62,193 nt of DNA from Pseudomonas extremorientalis (GTDB lineage Bacteria; Pseudomonadota; Gammaproteobacteria; Pseudomonadales; Pseudomonadaceae): assembly GCF_001870465.1 (NCBI RefSeq), contig NZ_MDGK01000055.1, forward strand, positions 313,872-376,064, given 5' to 3'. A model generated the notes under the pieces. It saw only the letters and a list, made by a program, of their open reading frames with translations, was not told the DNA's origin and did no database searches. A program made the position numbers and the translations under genes. Below are positions 24,403 to 34,633 of the stretch, in pieces; position 1 is the stretch's first letter; each line of letters starts with the position of its first letter.

Positions 24403-25536
24403 ATGCTTTCGATTGTTCGTTGCGGCCACCGCCTGGCGGCACTGGTGTTGACCGGGTTACTCGCGCTGCCTGCGTTGGCGGCGCCCACCACCGTCACCGA
24501 TCTGCTCGGGCGCCAGGTCAAGGTCAACCTGCCGGTGCAGCGAGTGATCCTCGGCGAAGGCCGCCAGCTGTACCTGGTGGCCGCGCTGGATACGCAGAAT
24601 CCCATCGAGCGCATCGTCGGCTGGCGCAAGGACCTGATCCAGTCCGACCCGGACACCTACAACGCGTACCTGCGCATATTCCCAGGCATTGCCAACATCC
24701 CCACCTTCGGCGGGTTTGAAGACGGCACCTTCGATATCGAGCAAGCGATTTCCCTGCGGCCCGATGTGATCATCCTCAATATCGAAGCGCAACACGCGAC
24801 CGAAGACGCACGCTACATCGAGAAACTCGACGCCCTGGGCATTCCGGTGGTGTACGTGGATTTTCGCAACCAACCCATGGCCAATACCGAACCGACCATG
24901 CGCCTGTTCGGCCAGTTGTTCGGCAAGGAAGACCGGGCCGAGGCGTTCATCGCGTTTCGCAAGCAGCAGATCAGGCGGGTGACCGATGTGATCGCAGCTC
25001 AAAAACCGAAGCGCCCGGCGGTGTTCATCGAGCGTATCGGCGGCTACTCCGACGATTGCTGCCTGAGCTTCGGCAACGAAAACTTCGGGCTTTTCGTCGA
25101 AATGGCCGGCGGTAACAACATCGCCAAGACCATCATTCCCAGCACCTTCGGCCAGTTGAACCCCGAGCAGGTGATCGTGGCCAACCCGGACCAGGTAGTG
25201 GTCACCAGTGCCAACTGGGAGGCGTTCGCGCCGGGCGGTCATTGGGTCGGCGTCGGCCCCGGTGCCGACATGGGCCAGGCCCGGCACAAACTCGCGTGGT
25301 ACACCCAGCGCCCGGCCTACGCCGGGATCAAGGCCCAGCAAAACCAGGCCTTTCATGCCATCTGGCATCAGTTCTACAACAGCCCCTATCAGTTCGTGGC
25401 GATCCAGCAATTGGCCAAGTGGTTCCACCCGTCGCTGTTTGCCGACCTCGACCCCGAAGCGACGCTACGTGAACTGCACGCACAGTTCCTGCCCGTGCCC
25501 TACGCACCCGGCTACTCAGTGAGCCTCAAGCCATGA
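24403..25536 (+). CDS. iron-siderophore ABC transporter substrate-binding protein
   Basis: A 377-residue periplasmic class III binding protein (TroA/FecB fold): signal peptide ending LPALAA, then VTDLLGRQVKVNLPVQRVIL, QAISLRPDVIILN and the C-lobe. Longer than most FecB proteins. It has a vicinal Cys pair (DDCCLSFG near residue 222), which is unusual. It lies 20 bases after the receptor and overlaps the permease gene by four bases. Confidence 0.85.
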   Translation: MLSIVRCGHRLAALVLTGLLALPALAAPTTVTDLLGRQVKVNLPVQRVILGEGRQLYLVAALDTQNPIERIVGWRKDLIQSDPDTYNAYLRIFPGIANIPTFGGFEDGTFDIEQAISLRPDVIILNIEAQHATEDARYIEKLDALGIPVVYVDFRNQPMANTEPTMRLFGQLFGKEDRAEAFIAFRKQQIRRVTDVIAAQKPKRPAVFIERIGGYSDDCCLSFGNENFGLFVEMAGGNNIAKTIIPSTFGQLNPEQVIVANPDQVVVTSANWEAFAPGGHWVGVGPGADMGQARHKLAWYTQRPAYAGIKAQQNQAFHAIWHQFYNSPYQFVAIQQLAKWFHPSLFADLDPEATLRELHAQFLPVPYAPGYSVSLKP

Positions 25537-26561
25537 GCGCTTACCGCCGACTGGTGCTGCGCAAGCGCCTGATCCTTTGCGTGCTGGCCCTGCTGTTGTT
25601 GTGCAGTGTGCTGCTCGACCTGGCCCTCGGCCCGGCACGCTACAGCCTCAGTGAAGTGCTCGGCGCACTGCTGTCGCCGGACAGCGCGGCGCCGCAGGTG
25701 CGCGTGGTGATGTGGGATATCCGCCTGCCCGTCGCCCTGATGGCCGTGGCGGTGGGCGCCGCGCTGTCCCTGGCCGGCGCGCAGATGCAGACCATCCTCA
25801 ACAACCCGCTGGCCAGTCCGTTCACCCTGGGGCTTTCCGCCGCCGCCAGCTTTGGCGCGGCCATGGGCCTGGCGTTCGGCGTGGCGCTGTTTCCGTTGGC
25901 GGCGCAGTACATGGTGCCGGTCAACGCGTTCATCATGGCGATGCTCTGCGCGCTGCTGATCCACTTCCTGAGCCTGCGCCGTGGCGTCACCGCCGAAACC
26001 ATCGTGCTGCTGGGTATTGCCCTGGTGTTCACCTTCAACGCGCTGTTGGCGCTGGTGCAGTTTTTCGCCACCGAGCAAGCCGTGGCGGCCGTGGTGTTCT
26101 GGACCATGGGCAGCCTGACCAAGGCCACCTGGCCCAAGCTCGGCGTGATCTGCCTGGTGATCCTGATCACGCTGCCGATCTTCGCCAGGCGCGCCTGGGC
26201 CCTGACCGCCCTGCGCCTGGGCGACGACAAGGCCGCCAGCTTCGGCATCAACGTGCGCAGCCTGCGCTTCCAGACGCTGATCATGGTCAGCCTGCTCGCC
26301 TCGTTCCCGGTGGCGTTTGTCGGCACCATCGGCTTTATCGGTTTGGTCGGCCCGCACATCGCCCGCATGCTTATTGGTGAGGACCAGCGCTTCTTCCTGC
26401 CCGCCTCGCTGCTCACCGGCGCGCTGATCCTGTCGGCCAGTTCGGTGGTCAGCAAAACCCTGATTCCGGGCGCAATTTTCCCGATCGGCGTGGTCACCTC
26501 GCTGATCGGCGTGCCGTTCTTTATCTCCCTGATCCTGAGCGGGAAAAAACACCCATGGTAA
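25533..26561 (+). CDS. FecCD family iron-siderophore permease
   Basis: A 342-residue inner-membrane permease of the BtuC/FecCD family. Typical segments are RLPVALMAVAVGAALSLAGAQ followed by MQTILNNPLASPFTLG (about residues 64-100), and the cytoplasmic coupling helix GTIGFIGLVGPHIARMLIGEDQ. A single permease suggests a homodimer. It overlaps both neighbours, so the transporter genes are translationally coupled. Confidence 0.92.
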   Translation: MSAYRRLVLRKRLILCVLALLLLCSVLLDLALGPARYSLSEVLGALLSPDSAAPQVRVVMWDIRLPVALMAVAVGAALSLAGAQMQTILNNPLASPFTLGLSAAASFGAAMGLAFGVALFPLAAQYMVPVNAFIMAMLCALLIHFLSLRRGVTAETIVLLGIALVFTFNALLALVQFFATEQAVAAVVFWTMGSLTKATWPKLGVICLVILITLPIFARRAWALTALRLGDDKAASFGINVRSLRFQTLIMVSLLASFPVAFVGTIGFIGLVGPHIARMLIGEDQRFFLPASLLTGALILSASSVVSKTLIPGAIFPIGVVTSLIGVPFFISLILSGKKHPW

Positions 26562-27328
26562 GCATTCAGTTGCAGGACCTCGGCGCCAGCTACGGCCAAC
26601 GCAGCATCATCAGCGGCGTGTCCACGGCGCACTTTGTCGGCGGCCAGGTGGTGGCGGTAATCGGCCCCAACGCAGCGGGCAAGTCCACCTTGTTCAAGCG
26701 CATGGCCGGGCTGATCGAAGGGCCGGGCCAGGTGATCCTCCAAGGTTCGACAAAGGGCACCCAAGCCATCAGCTACATGCCCCAGGGCCTGAATGCGAGT
26801 GCGCGGTTGACCGTGTACGAATCGGTGTTGCTGGCACGCAAGCAGCTGTCCCCCGCCTGGGCCGTGCAGGACGACGAACTGGCACTGGTCGATGAAATGC
26901 TCGCCGCGCTGGGCATCACCGAATTGTCCTTTCGCAACCTCGGCGAACTCAGTGGCGGCCAGCAACAGCTGGTGTCCATCGCCCAGACCCTGGTGCGCGA
27001 ACCCGACGTGCTGCTGATGGACGAGCCCACCAGTGCCCTCGACATGCATCGCCAGGTGCAGGTGCTGAACTTCATGCAGGCCCTGGCACGCAAGCGCCAG
27101 GTGATCGTGTTCATCGCCCTGCATGACCTGAACCAGGCGTTGCGCTTTGCCGACCAGGTGCTGGTCATCGCCGACGGCACCGCCCAGGGCAGCGGGCCGA
27201 GCCATGAGGTGATCAATGAGGTGATGCTGCGCGAGGTGTACAAGGTCGAGGCGCGGATCGAGCGCTGCAGTCGCGGGCAGCCCCATATTTTGATCGACGA
27301 TATTGTGTGTGCACGAGCGAAGGCTTGA
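26555..27328 (+). CDS. iron-siderophore ABC transporter ATP-binding protein
   Basis: A 257-residue FecE/FhuC-type ATPase with Walker A GPNAAGKST (about residues 37-45), signature LSGGQQQLVSIAQTL, Walker B VLLMDEPTSALD and the switch His in FIALHDLNQAL. It overlaps the permease gene by seven bases and ends the iron uptake unit. Confidence 0.92.
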   Translation: MVSIQLQDLGASYGQRSIISGVSTAHFVGGQVVAVIGPNAAGKSTLFKRMAGLIEGPGQVILQGSTKGTQAISYMPQGLNASARLTVYESVLLARKQLSPAWAVQDDELALVDEMLAALGITELSFRNLGELSGGQQQLVSIAQTLVREPDVLLMDEPTSALDMHRQVQVLNFMQALARKRQVIVFIALHDLNQALRFADQVLVIADGTAQGSGPSHEVINEVMLREVYKVEARIERCSRGQPHILIDDIVCARAKA

Positions 27329-27740
27329 ATCGGTGGCAAGCCCAAATGCCAGTCAGTTAAGGGCGAACACTGTACCTGTGGCGAGGGAGCTTGCTCCCGT
27401 TGGGTCGCGAAGCGGTCCCAAAATGGGACTACTGCGACGATTCGACAAGCCCGCTCACTACAAGTGGCTGCGTAGGCGAGGTTCATAGCACTGGAACACG
27501 AACCATCTGCCAAGCGGCAAAGTCGCCAATAGCCCAAGCACCTCGACGCCTGATGCAATACCGCCGTATAGCCTTGTCTACAGCGCTTTCACCCGATCCT
27601 GTTGAATGCTTGCCCGATCCTCCGATTTGTCGACCATTGGGTATCTCCCCCCTTGCACTCTGGTCTAGAGTTCGACAATAAGCGGCCACTGCGTTCACAC
27701 CTAAAACAGGCCGCACCTACCGATGATCAGCAGGTGAGCC
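27329..27740. other. intergenic stretch with REP-type hairpins
   Basis: No gene seen. It contains GGGAGC-tt-GCTCCC (27385-27398) and GTCCCA-aaa-TGGGAC (27415-27429) in REP-type sequence, with caagcccgctcactaca next to them (about 27448-27464). These probably end the iron transporter transcript. The last 100 bases must hold the promoter of the molybdenum hydroxylase genes, but I see no confident -35/-10. Confidence 0.55.
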
Positions 27741-28196
27741 ATGGAATTACGAATCAACCAAAAGGCCTATCAGGTCGATGCCGACGCGGACACGCCATTG
27801 CTGTGGGTGATCCGCGATGACCTGGGCCTGACCGGCACAAAGTACGGCTGCGGCCTGGCCCAGTGCGGCGCCTGTTCGGTGCTGGTGGACGGCAATGTGG
27901 TGCGCTCCTGCGTCACACCGGTGGCCGGGGTGGTCGGGCGTGAAATCACCACCATCGAGGCGATTGAAGAGGACGAGGTCGGCAAGCGTGTGGTCGCGAC
28001 CTGGGTCGAGCAACAGGTGGCGCAATGCGGCTACTGCCAGTCCGGGCAGGTGATGGCGGCCACGGCGCTGCTCAAACACACCCGCGCACCGAGCAAGGCG
28101 CAGATCGACGCCGCCATGGTCAACCTGTGCCGCTGCGGCACGTACAACGCCATCCATGCGGCCGTCGACGCCCTGGCCAAGCAGGAGGGCGCGTGA
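27741..28196 (+). CDS. (2Fe-2S) small subunit of a molybdenum hydroxylase
   Basis: A 151-residue iron-sulfur subunit of the isoquinoline 1-oxidoreductase/aldehyde dehydrogenase (CoxS) type. The plant-type [2Fe-2S] motif is CGLAQCGACSVL with a further Cys (VRSCVTPV). The second cluster is CGYCQSGQ with CRCGTY. It passes electrons from the molybdopterin site to the cytochrome subunit. The stop overlaps the start of the large subunit gene (TGATG). Confidence 0.92.
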   Translation: MELRINQKAYQVDADADTPLLWVIRDDLGLTGTKYGCGLAQCGACSVLVDGNVVRSCVTPVAGVVGREITTIEAIEEDEVGKRVVATWVEQQVAQCGYCQSGQVMAATALLKHTRAPSKAQIDAAMVNLCRCGTYNAIHAAVDALAKQEGA

Positions 28197-30415
28197 TGAA
28201 CATCCTCGACGAACTGCTCGACGCACCGGTCAACCTGTCACGCCGCCGCTTTCTGGCGAGTACCGCCGTAGGTGCGCTGGTCATCGGTTTCGGCCTGCCA
28301 TTGGGCTCGGGCCGGGTACAAGCCGCCACTACCGCTGAACGCGGCACCCAGGTGCCGGCGTTTCTGGAGATTCGCCCGGACGGCACGGTGCGCCTGCTCA
28401 GCCCGTTCATGGAAGGCGGGCAAGGCACCCATACCGCCATGGCGCAGATCGTCGGCGAAGAGCTGGATGCCGACCCCGCCACCTTCATCGTCGAGGCCGC
28501 CCCGCCTGGCGAAGCCTATGTGGTGATGGAAAACGGTATGCGCATCACCGGCGGCAGCATGTCGGTACGCATGAGCTACCCGACCATGCGCCGCCTCGGC
28601 GCCCTCGCCCGCGCCATGTTGCTGCAGGCCGGCGCCAAACAATTGGGCGTGCCGGTGGGCGAACTGACCACCCAACCTGGCCGAGTCGTGCACGCGGCAT
28701 CCGGCCGTTCGCTGGGGTATGGCGAACTGGCCAGCAGCGCCCTCAACATGCCAGTGCCCGATCCTGCCAGCATCACCCTGCGCGACCCGAGCCAGTTCCG
28801 CTGGATCGGCAAGCCGGTCAAGCGCCTGGACGCCTACGACAAATCCACCGGCAAGGCGCTCTACAGCATCGACCTGAAAGTCGACAACATGCTCCACGCC
28901 GCCGTCCAGCATGCGCCACGCCTGGGCATGACCGTGGGCAGCCTGCGCAACCAGGCGCAGGTCGAAGGCATGAAGGGCGTGCATTCGGTACACGTGCTGC
29001 CGGGCGCGGTGGCGGTGGTGGCTGAACGCTGGTGGCACGCCAAGCGTGCGGTGGAAGCGGTCCAGGTCGACTGGCAGGAAGCGGCGGCCGACTCGACGCT
29101 ACGCGTGATGCCGGCGGACTTCTCCAGCGACAAGCATTTCGAGTTCCTCGCCGCCCAGCAGGGCCCGGCCCGTGATGACGAAAACGAAGGCGACGTGGCC
29201 GCCGCGCTGAAAGGCGCCAAGACTCAGGTCGAAGCGACGTATCACAACCAGTACCTCAACCACGGCCAGTTGGAGCCGCCCTCCGCGCTGGCCCGCTTCA
29301 ACCCGGATGGCACCCTGGATATCTGGCTGCCCAACCAGGCGCCGGACATGTTCCGCGCCGATGTCGCCAAGCGCACCGGCCTGGACCCTGCGCAGATCAA
29401 CCTGCATTCACCGTTGCTCGGCGGTTTTTTCGGCCGGCATTTCCTGTATGACTCAGCCAACCCCTACCCGCAGGCCATCGCGCTCGCCAAGGCGGTGGGT
29501 CGTCCGGTCAAGCTGATCTGGAGCCGAGAAGAAGAGTTCCTGCGCGATGTATTGCGCCCGGTGGCCGTGGTCAAGTTCCGCGCCGCACTGGATGACAAAG
29601 GCCTGCCGGTGGCCATCGAAGCGGTAAGCGCCACCGAAGGCCCGACCGAAGCCCTCGCCGGCAAACAGGGCGACAAGATCGACCCTACGGCGCTGGAAGG
29701 ATTGTCGGGCAAGTCCTACGCCATCCCTAACAAACGCATCGCGCAGATCTACGTCAAAGGCGCGCCCATGCTCGGTTACTGGCGTTCGGTGGGCAATTCG
29801 CTGAATGACTTTTTCTACGAGTCGTTCCTCGACGAACTGGCGGACAAGGGCAAACAGGACCCCTATGAACTGCGCCTGCACCTGCTGCGCGACAACCCAC
29901 GGCTGACCACCTTGCTGCAAGCGGCGGTTGAACTGTCCGGCGGCTGGAAGCGCGGCCCCTTCACCGCCGAAGACGGCAGCCGGCGTGCACGCGGCGTGGC
30001 CATGGCCTCGCCGTTCGGTTCCCACACGGCGGCGATTGCCGAGGTGTCCATCGAGAATGGCAAGGTCAGGGTGCACGATATCTGGCAGGCCATCGACCCT
30101 GGCAGCATCGTCAACCCGGCGATTGTCGAGGCACAGGTGAATGGCGCGGTGGCGCTGGGCTTGTCCCAGACCTTGCTGGAAGAAGCAGTGTACGTGGATG
30201 GCAAGCCACGGGCGCGCAACTACGACCTGTACCCGATCCTGGCACCGGCGCAGATGGCGCGGGTGCATGTGCGGGTCGTCGAGAGTGGCGAAAAGATGGG
30301 TGGTATCGGCGAGCCGCCGTTGCCTGCCGTGGCACCGGCCGTGGCGAATGCGGTGGCGCAATTGACCGGCCAGCGTGTTCGCAGCCTGCCCTTGAGCCGA
30401 CACACCTTCAGCTGA
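28196..30415 (+). CDS. molybdopterin-binding large subunit of an aldehyde/N-heterocycle dehydrogenase
   Basis: A 739-residue xanthine-oxidase family subunit (isoquinoline 1-oxidoreductase beta type). It has a twin-arginine signal (SRRRFLASTAVGALVIGFG, about residues 16-34), so the folded complex is exported. Molybdopterin segments include GGFFGRHF near residue 409 and the C-terminal GEPPLPAVAPAVANAV, with the catalytic Glu region (MGGIGEPP). No FAD subunit is present. The cytochrome gene downstream replaces it. The substrate is likely an aldehyde or N-heterocycle. ATG at 28196 is preferred because it leads straight into the signal. Confidence 0.9.
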   Translation: MNILDELLDAPVNLSRRRFLASTAVGALVIGFGLPLGSGRVQAATTAERGTQVPAFLEIRPDGTVRLLSPFMEGGQGTHTAMAQIVGEELDADPATFIVEAAPPGEAYVVMENGMRITGGSMSVRMSYPTMRRLGALARAMLLQAGAKQLGVPVGELTTQPGRVVHAASGRSLGYGELASSALNMPVPDPASITLRDPSQFRWIGKPVKRLDAYDKSTGKALYSIDLKVDNMLHAAVQHAPRLGMTVGSLRNQAQVEGMKGVHSVHVLPGAVAVVAERWWHAKRAVEAVQVDWQEAAADSTLRVMPADFSSDKHFEFLAAQQGPARDDENEGDVAAALKGAKTQVEATYHNQYLNHGQLEPPSALARFNPDGTLDIWLPNQAPDMFRADVAKRTGLDPAQINLHSPLLGGFFGRHFLYDSANPYPQAIALAKAVGRPVKLIWSREEEFLRDVLRPVAVVKFRAALDDKGLPVAIEAVSATEGPTEALAGKQGDKIDPTALEGLSGKSYAIPNKRIAQIYVKGAPMLGYWRSVGNSLNDFFYESFLDELADKGKQDPYELRLHLLRDNPRLTTLLQAAVELSGGWKRGPFTAEDGSRRARGVAMASPFGSHTAAIAEVSIENGKVRVHDIWQAIDPGSIVNPAIVEAQVNGAVALGLSQTLLEEAVYVDGKPRARNYDLYPILAPAQMARVHVRVVESGEKMGGIGEPPLPAVAPAVANAVAQLTGQRVRSLPLSRHTFS

Positions 30416-30431
30416 CTTTCAGGAAATGCCC

Positions 30432-31775
30432 ATGAACAACCGTCGATTCGCAAGAACCGCAGGCTGGCTGGCGCTGCCCTGCCTGGTCGCGGCAGGCCTG
30501 CTGGCCTGGTACGTCACCCGTGAGCCCGCCACACCGTTTGCACAAGCACCGGCCACCGCCACCTTCGAGCCGGCCCTGGTCAGCCGCGGTGAATATGTCG
30601 CGCGTCTCAGCGACTGCGTGGCCTGCCACAGTCTGCCGGGCAAGGCGCCGTTCGCCGGTGGCCTGGAAATGGCCACGCCGTTGGGGGCAATCCATGCCAC
30701 CAACATCACGCCGGACAAAACCACCGGGATCGGCAGCTACAGCCTGGCCGACTTCGACCGTGCGGTACGCCACGGCGTGGCACCGGGGGGTCGACGGCTG
30801 TACCCGGCGATGCCCTACCCGTCCTACGTCAAGCTCAGCGACGATGACGTGAAAGCGCTGTACGCGTTCTTCATGCAGGGCGTGCAACCGGCCAACCAGG
30901 CGAATATCCCCAGTGATATTCCCTGGCCGCTGAATATGCGCTGGCCCATCGCGCTGTGGAACGGCGTGTTCGCGCCCACTGCAACTTATGCAGCCAAACC
31001 CAACCAGGACGCGCTGTGGAACCGCGGCGCCTACATCGTCCAAGGCCCCGGCCACTGCGGCAGTTGCCACACGCCACGCGGGCTGGCCTTCAACGAGAAG
31101 GCGCTGGACGAATCCGGTGCGCCGTTCCTCGCCGGTGCCCTGCTCGACGGCTGGTATGCACCGAGCCTGCGCCAGGACCCCAACACCGGGCTGGGCCGCT
31201 GGGATGAGGCGCAGATCGTGCAGTTCCTCAAGACCGGGCGCAATGCCCATGCGGTGGTCTACGGCTCGATGACCGAAGCGTTCAACAACTCTACGCAGTT
31301 CATGCAGGACGACGACCTGGCCGCCATCGCCCGCTACCTCAAGTCACTGCCCGGCGACCCGCAGCGCGACGGCACTCCCTGGCAGTATCAGGCGGCCGCC
31401 ACCAACCCGGACGCCCCCGGCGCCCACACCTACGCCACCCGCTGCGCCTCCTGCCATGGCCTCGACGGCAAGGGCCAGCCCGACTGGATGCCGCCCCTGG
31501 CCGGCGCCACCTCGGCCCTGGCCAAGGAAAGCGCCTCGGCGATCAACATCACCCTCAACGGTTCGCAACGCGTGGTAGCCGCCGGCGTGCCGGACGCCTA
31601 TCGCATGCCGGCGTTCCGCGAGCAACTGACCGACCAGCAAATCGCCGAGGTGCTCAGCTACGTGCGCGGCACCTGGGGTAACAACGGCGGTGCGGTGGAT
31701 GTGAAGGCCGTGGGCAAGTTGCGCGGGCATACCGACCCGGCGAGCAGCAGTCCGATCATCTTGCATATGCGCTGA
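30432..31775 (+). CDS. membrane-anchored triheme cytochrome c subunit
   Basis: A 447-residue protein with an N-terminal anchor (about residues 11-28) and three CxxCH haem sites: C62-VA-CH, CGSCH near residue 208 and CASCH near residue 340. This is the electron acceptor subunit found with periplasmic aldehyde/alcohol dehydrogenases and passes electrons to the respiratory chain. ATG at 30432 is chosen because AGGA is 8 bases upstream. The ATG at 30426 is too close to it. Confidence 0.9.
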   Translation: MNNRRFARTAGWLALPCLVAAGLLAWYVTREPATPFAQAPATATFEPALVSRGEYVARLSDCVACHSLPGKAPFAGGLEMATPLGAIHATNITPDKTTGIGSYSLADFDRAVRHGVAPGGRRLYPAMPYPSYVKLSDDDVKALYAFFMQGVQPANQANIPSDIPWPLNMRWPIALWNGVFAPTATYAAKPNQDALWNRGAYIVQGPGHCGSCHTPRGLAFNEKALDESGAPFLAGALLDGWYAPSLRQDPNTGLGRWDEAQIVQFLKTGRNAHAVVYGSMTEAFNNSTQFMQDDDLAAIARYLKSLPGDPQRDGTPWQYQAAATNPDAPGAHTYATRCASCHGLDGKGQPDWMPPLAGATSALAKESASAINITLNGSQRVVAAGVPDAYRMPAFREQLTDQQIAEVLSYVRGTWGNNGGAVDVKAVGKLRGHTDPASSSPIILHMR

Positions 31776-31777
31776 GT

Positions 31778-32854
31778 TCAGGACTTCAGGTTTTTCACAC
31801 TGGCAAACGTTGCCTCGCCCCGCGCCTGCTCCAATACATTCATTGGCGCGGGCGCCGGCAATGTGTGCAACGCCGGCTTGAGCACGATGGACCGCTCGCT
31901 GTCCGTGACGGAACGCTCGTCACTGGGGGGCACGCCGAAGTACTCGCGATAGCACTTGGAGAAATGCGGCGTGGACACAAAGCCGCAGAGCACGGCCAAC
32001 TCGACGATTGAAATGGGTGTCTGCTTGAGCAACTGCCGCGCGCGGATCAGCCGCAGCCGCAGGTAGTAGCGCGAGGGCGAACAGTGCAGGTACTTCTGGA
32101 ACATGCGCTCAAGCTGGCGACGCGACAGCGCGACATACGCCGCCAGTTCATCCAGGTTGATCGGCTCTTCCAGGTTGGCCTCCATCAATGCCACGACTTC
32201 CTGCAGCGTGGGCTGCTGGGTGCCGAGCATGTGCTTGAGCGGTACGCGCTGGTGGTCCTGCTCGTTGCGGATGCGCTCGTAGACAAACATGTCCGAGATG
32301 GCCGCCGACAATTCGTGCCCGTGCTCACGGCCGATCAGGTGCAGCATCATGTCCAGGGGCGCCGTGCCGCCTGAACTGGTGAGCCGGTCGCGGTCGAGGG
32401 TGAACAGGCTGGAACTGACGGTCACCCGTGGAAACGCCTCCTGCATCGCCGCCAACCATTCCCAATGCACGCTGCATTCATACCCGTCGAGCAAGCCGGC
32501 CCGCGCCAACACAACGCTGCCGGTGCAAATCCCACCCAGTCGCTTGGCATAACGCGCCTGGCTGCGCAGCCACTTGACCAGTTCGCCGGTCACGGTGCCC
32601 TGGATGCCGATGCCGCCGCACACCATCACAATGTCGGCGGGCGGCACGCTGAGGATCGAACCGTCGGGCGTGATCGGCACACCGTCGCTGGCCCACACCG
32701 GGTTGCCGTCCGGGCTTGCCGTGTGCCACTTGTAAAGCTCCTGGCCCGACAACTGGTTGGCCATGCGCAACGGCTCCACCGCTGCCGCCAGCGACATCAG
32801 GGTGAACTGGTCCAGCAGCAGGAAAACAATACTGCCGACCGGGCGGCCACTCAT
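31778..32854 (-). CDS. GlxA family AraC-type transcriptional regulator
   Basis: A 358-residue regulator: N-terminal DJ-1/PfpI-like amidotransferase domain (SIVFLLLDQFTLMSLAAAVE to about residue 185) and a C-terminal AraC helix-turn-helix pair (LDELAAYVALSRRQLERMFQ and PISIVELAVLCGFVSTPHFS). The GlxA group controls arginine, carnitine, choline and related catabolism in Pseudomonas. Its ATG overlaps the permease stop by four bases, so it is co-translated with it. ATG at 32854 is chosen because the frame further upstream only shadows the permease gene. Confidence 0.88.
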   Translation of the reverse strand: MSGRPVGSIVFLLLDQFTLMSLAAAVEPLRMANQLSGQELYKWHTASPDGNPVWASDGVPITPDGSILSVPPADIVMVCGGIGIQGTVTGELVKWLRSQARYAKRLGGICTGSVVLARAGLLDGYECSVHWEWLAAMQEAFPRVTVSSSLFTLDRDRLTSSGGTAPLDMMLHLIGREHGHELSAAISDMFVYERIRNEQDHQRVPLKHMLGTQQPTLQEVVALMEANLEEPINLDELAAYVALSRRQLERMFQKYLHCSPSRYYLRLRLIRARQLLKQTPISIVELAVLCGFVSTPHFSKCYREYFGVPPSDERSVTDSERSIVLKPALHTLPAPAPMNVLEQARGEATFASVKNLKS

Positions 32855-34260
32855 GATTGCGAAACTGCGGCCACCGGTTTTTGCGTGGGTTCCGGGTGCC
32901 GGGCGGTGAGCAAGCCGATCAAGGAAATCATCAGGGCCAGGACGAGGGTCGAAGAGACTTCGAAACGGTGTTCGGGCGTGACCAGCATCACCGTCAAGGC
33001 CGCGCAGATGAACGCGATGACCAGCCAGGTCAACCACGGAAACAGCCACATCTGGAAGTTCAGTGTGACCTTGCGCTGGCGCAGGGTCTTGCGCATGCGC
33101 AACTGCGAAACCGCGATCACCAGGTACACCAGCAAGGCGATGGCCCCCGAACTGGCCAGCAGGAACTGGAACAGCCCGGCCGGCATGAAGTAGCTGAGCA
33201 GGGTCACGCCCGCGCCCAGGATGGTGCTGGCGATCACCGCCGCCCTCGGCACACTCGCCGCCGAGGTCTTTTTCATCAGCGCGGGTGCATCTCCTCGCTT
33301 GCCGAGGGAAAACAGCATGCGCGAGGCAATGTAGATCGAAGAGTTCATGCAACTGGCCACGGCGATCAGTACCACCCCATCCACCAGCAGCTTGGCGTGG
33401 GGAATGTTCATCAATTCCAGTGCACGCTGATAAGAGCCGACCGAGGCCAGCAACGGGTCATCCCATGGCACCACGGAGATCACCACGAAGATCGACAGCA
33501 GGTAGAACACCCCGATGCGCCACATCACCGAGCGCGTGGCCCGGGCGATGTTCTGCGCCGGGTTGCTGGACTCGGCCGCCGCAATGGTGACGGCCTCAGT
33601 GCCGATAAAACTGAACATGATGGTGATAAAGGCGCCGACCACCGCCGACAGCCCGTTGGGCGCAAACCCGCCATGGTCCTGCATCAACTGGCCAAGCCCA
33701 CTGGCCTCGCGTTCCGGCACCCAGCCCATCAGCACCGCAAAGCCCACGCCGATAAAACCGATGATCGCGATCACCTTGGCCATGGCGAACCAGAACTCGA
33801 ACTCGCCGTACTTGGACACGCTGAACAGGTTGGTGACCACCAACAAAAAGATCGACAACAAGGCAAACAGCCAAGCGTCGATCTGCGGGAACCACTGGTT
33901 GAGGATATGCCCGGCGGCCAGGGCCTCGATGGGGATCACCAGCACCCAGAACCACCAGTACAGCCAGCCGATGGTAAAGCCGGCCCAGCGGCCGATGGCT
34001 TGGTCGGCGTAGGTCGAGAATGAGCCGGTGTCCGGGTTGGCCACCGCCATCTCCCCCAGCATGCGCATCACCAGCACCACCAGCAGGCCGGAAAACAGAT
34101 AGGCCAGCAGCACCGCCGGCCCCGCCGCCGCAATCGCATGCCCGGACCCGACAAACAACCCCGCGCCGATAATCCCCGCAATGGAAAGCATGGTGACATG
34201 GCGCGGCTTGAAGCCTTGCGCCAACTGGCCGTTCGAGTCGTTGGAATTGAGGCTATTCAT
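32851..34260 (-). CDS. amino acid permease (APC superfamily, GabP/AroP-like)
   Basis: A 469-residue inner-membrane transporter with about 12 segments. It begins with the APC signature FKPRHVTMLSIAGIIGAGLF near residue 17 and has the conserved FSFIGTEAVTIAAAESSNP region near 215. GabP-like proteins import GABA and related amino acids. The gene is first in a two-gene unit with the GlxA regulator, which hints that its substrate is the inducer. Confidence 0.9.
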   Translation of the reverse strand: MNSLNSNDSNGQLAQGFKPRHVTMLSIAGIIGAGLFVGSGHAIAAAGPAVLLAYLFSGLLVVLVMRMLGEMAVANPDTGSFSTYADQAIGRWAGFTIGWLYWWFWVLVIPIEALAAGHILNQWFPQIDAWLFALLSIFLLVVTNLFSVSKYGEFEFWFAMAKVIAIIGFIGVGFAVLMGWVPEREASGLGQLMQDHGGFAPNGLSAVVGAFITIMFSFIGTEAVTIAAAESSNPAQNIARATRSVMWRIGVFYLLSIFVVISVVPWDDPLLASVGSYQRALELMNIPHAKLLVDGVVLIAVASCMNSSIYIASRMLFSLGKRGDAPALMKKTSAASVPRAAVIASTILGAGVTLLSYFMPAGLFQFLLASSGAIALLVYLVIAVSQLRMRKTLRQRKVTLNFQMWLFPWLTWLVIAFICAALTVMLVTPEHRFEVSSTLVLALMISLIGLLTARHPEPTQKPVAAVSQS

Positions 34261-34633
34261 TGTTTTTGTTGTTCTCGGTGACCGGCGTGAGGACTGACTG
34301 GAGGGTCAGGCGATCGTCATTTTTGAATGATGGGTCACCTTACGCGGGCTGACTGGCGCGAAAATAGCCTGAAAACGGCGGAGGTTGGTCTGATATCGAC
34401 ATAGTGTTTCGGAAATAGGTTATCCGGTACGTCAGGCCTTGCCGCTCTGCCGCTCGATCACGGGCGAATGATCTCTGCGGCAAGGGCACTTACCCTCCCA
34501 AATTCATCGTATCTGACGATAGAATCAGGCTACCCGATGGATCACTTGTTACATACAGAAATACCTTCTCAGTCTCAGCAGAATCATCCCTGGCTGATTA
34601 GTAGGGTTGTATCTATGACAGCAGGTTTGAACC
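34261..34633. other. intergenic stretch between permease and antitoxin remnant
   Basis: No gene is supported. The left half must hold the promoter of the minus-strand permease unit. It contains a loose gtgacc/ggtcacc pair (34278-34283 and 34330-34336). A plus-strand open frame from 34468 has no family resemblance. Confidence 0.4.

Noticed and set aside
32855..33352. An N-terminal extension of the GlxA regulator.
   Set aside because: It is the shadow of the permease gene. The regulator domain starts at 32854 with an ATGA overlap.
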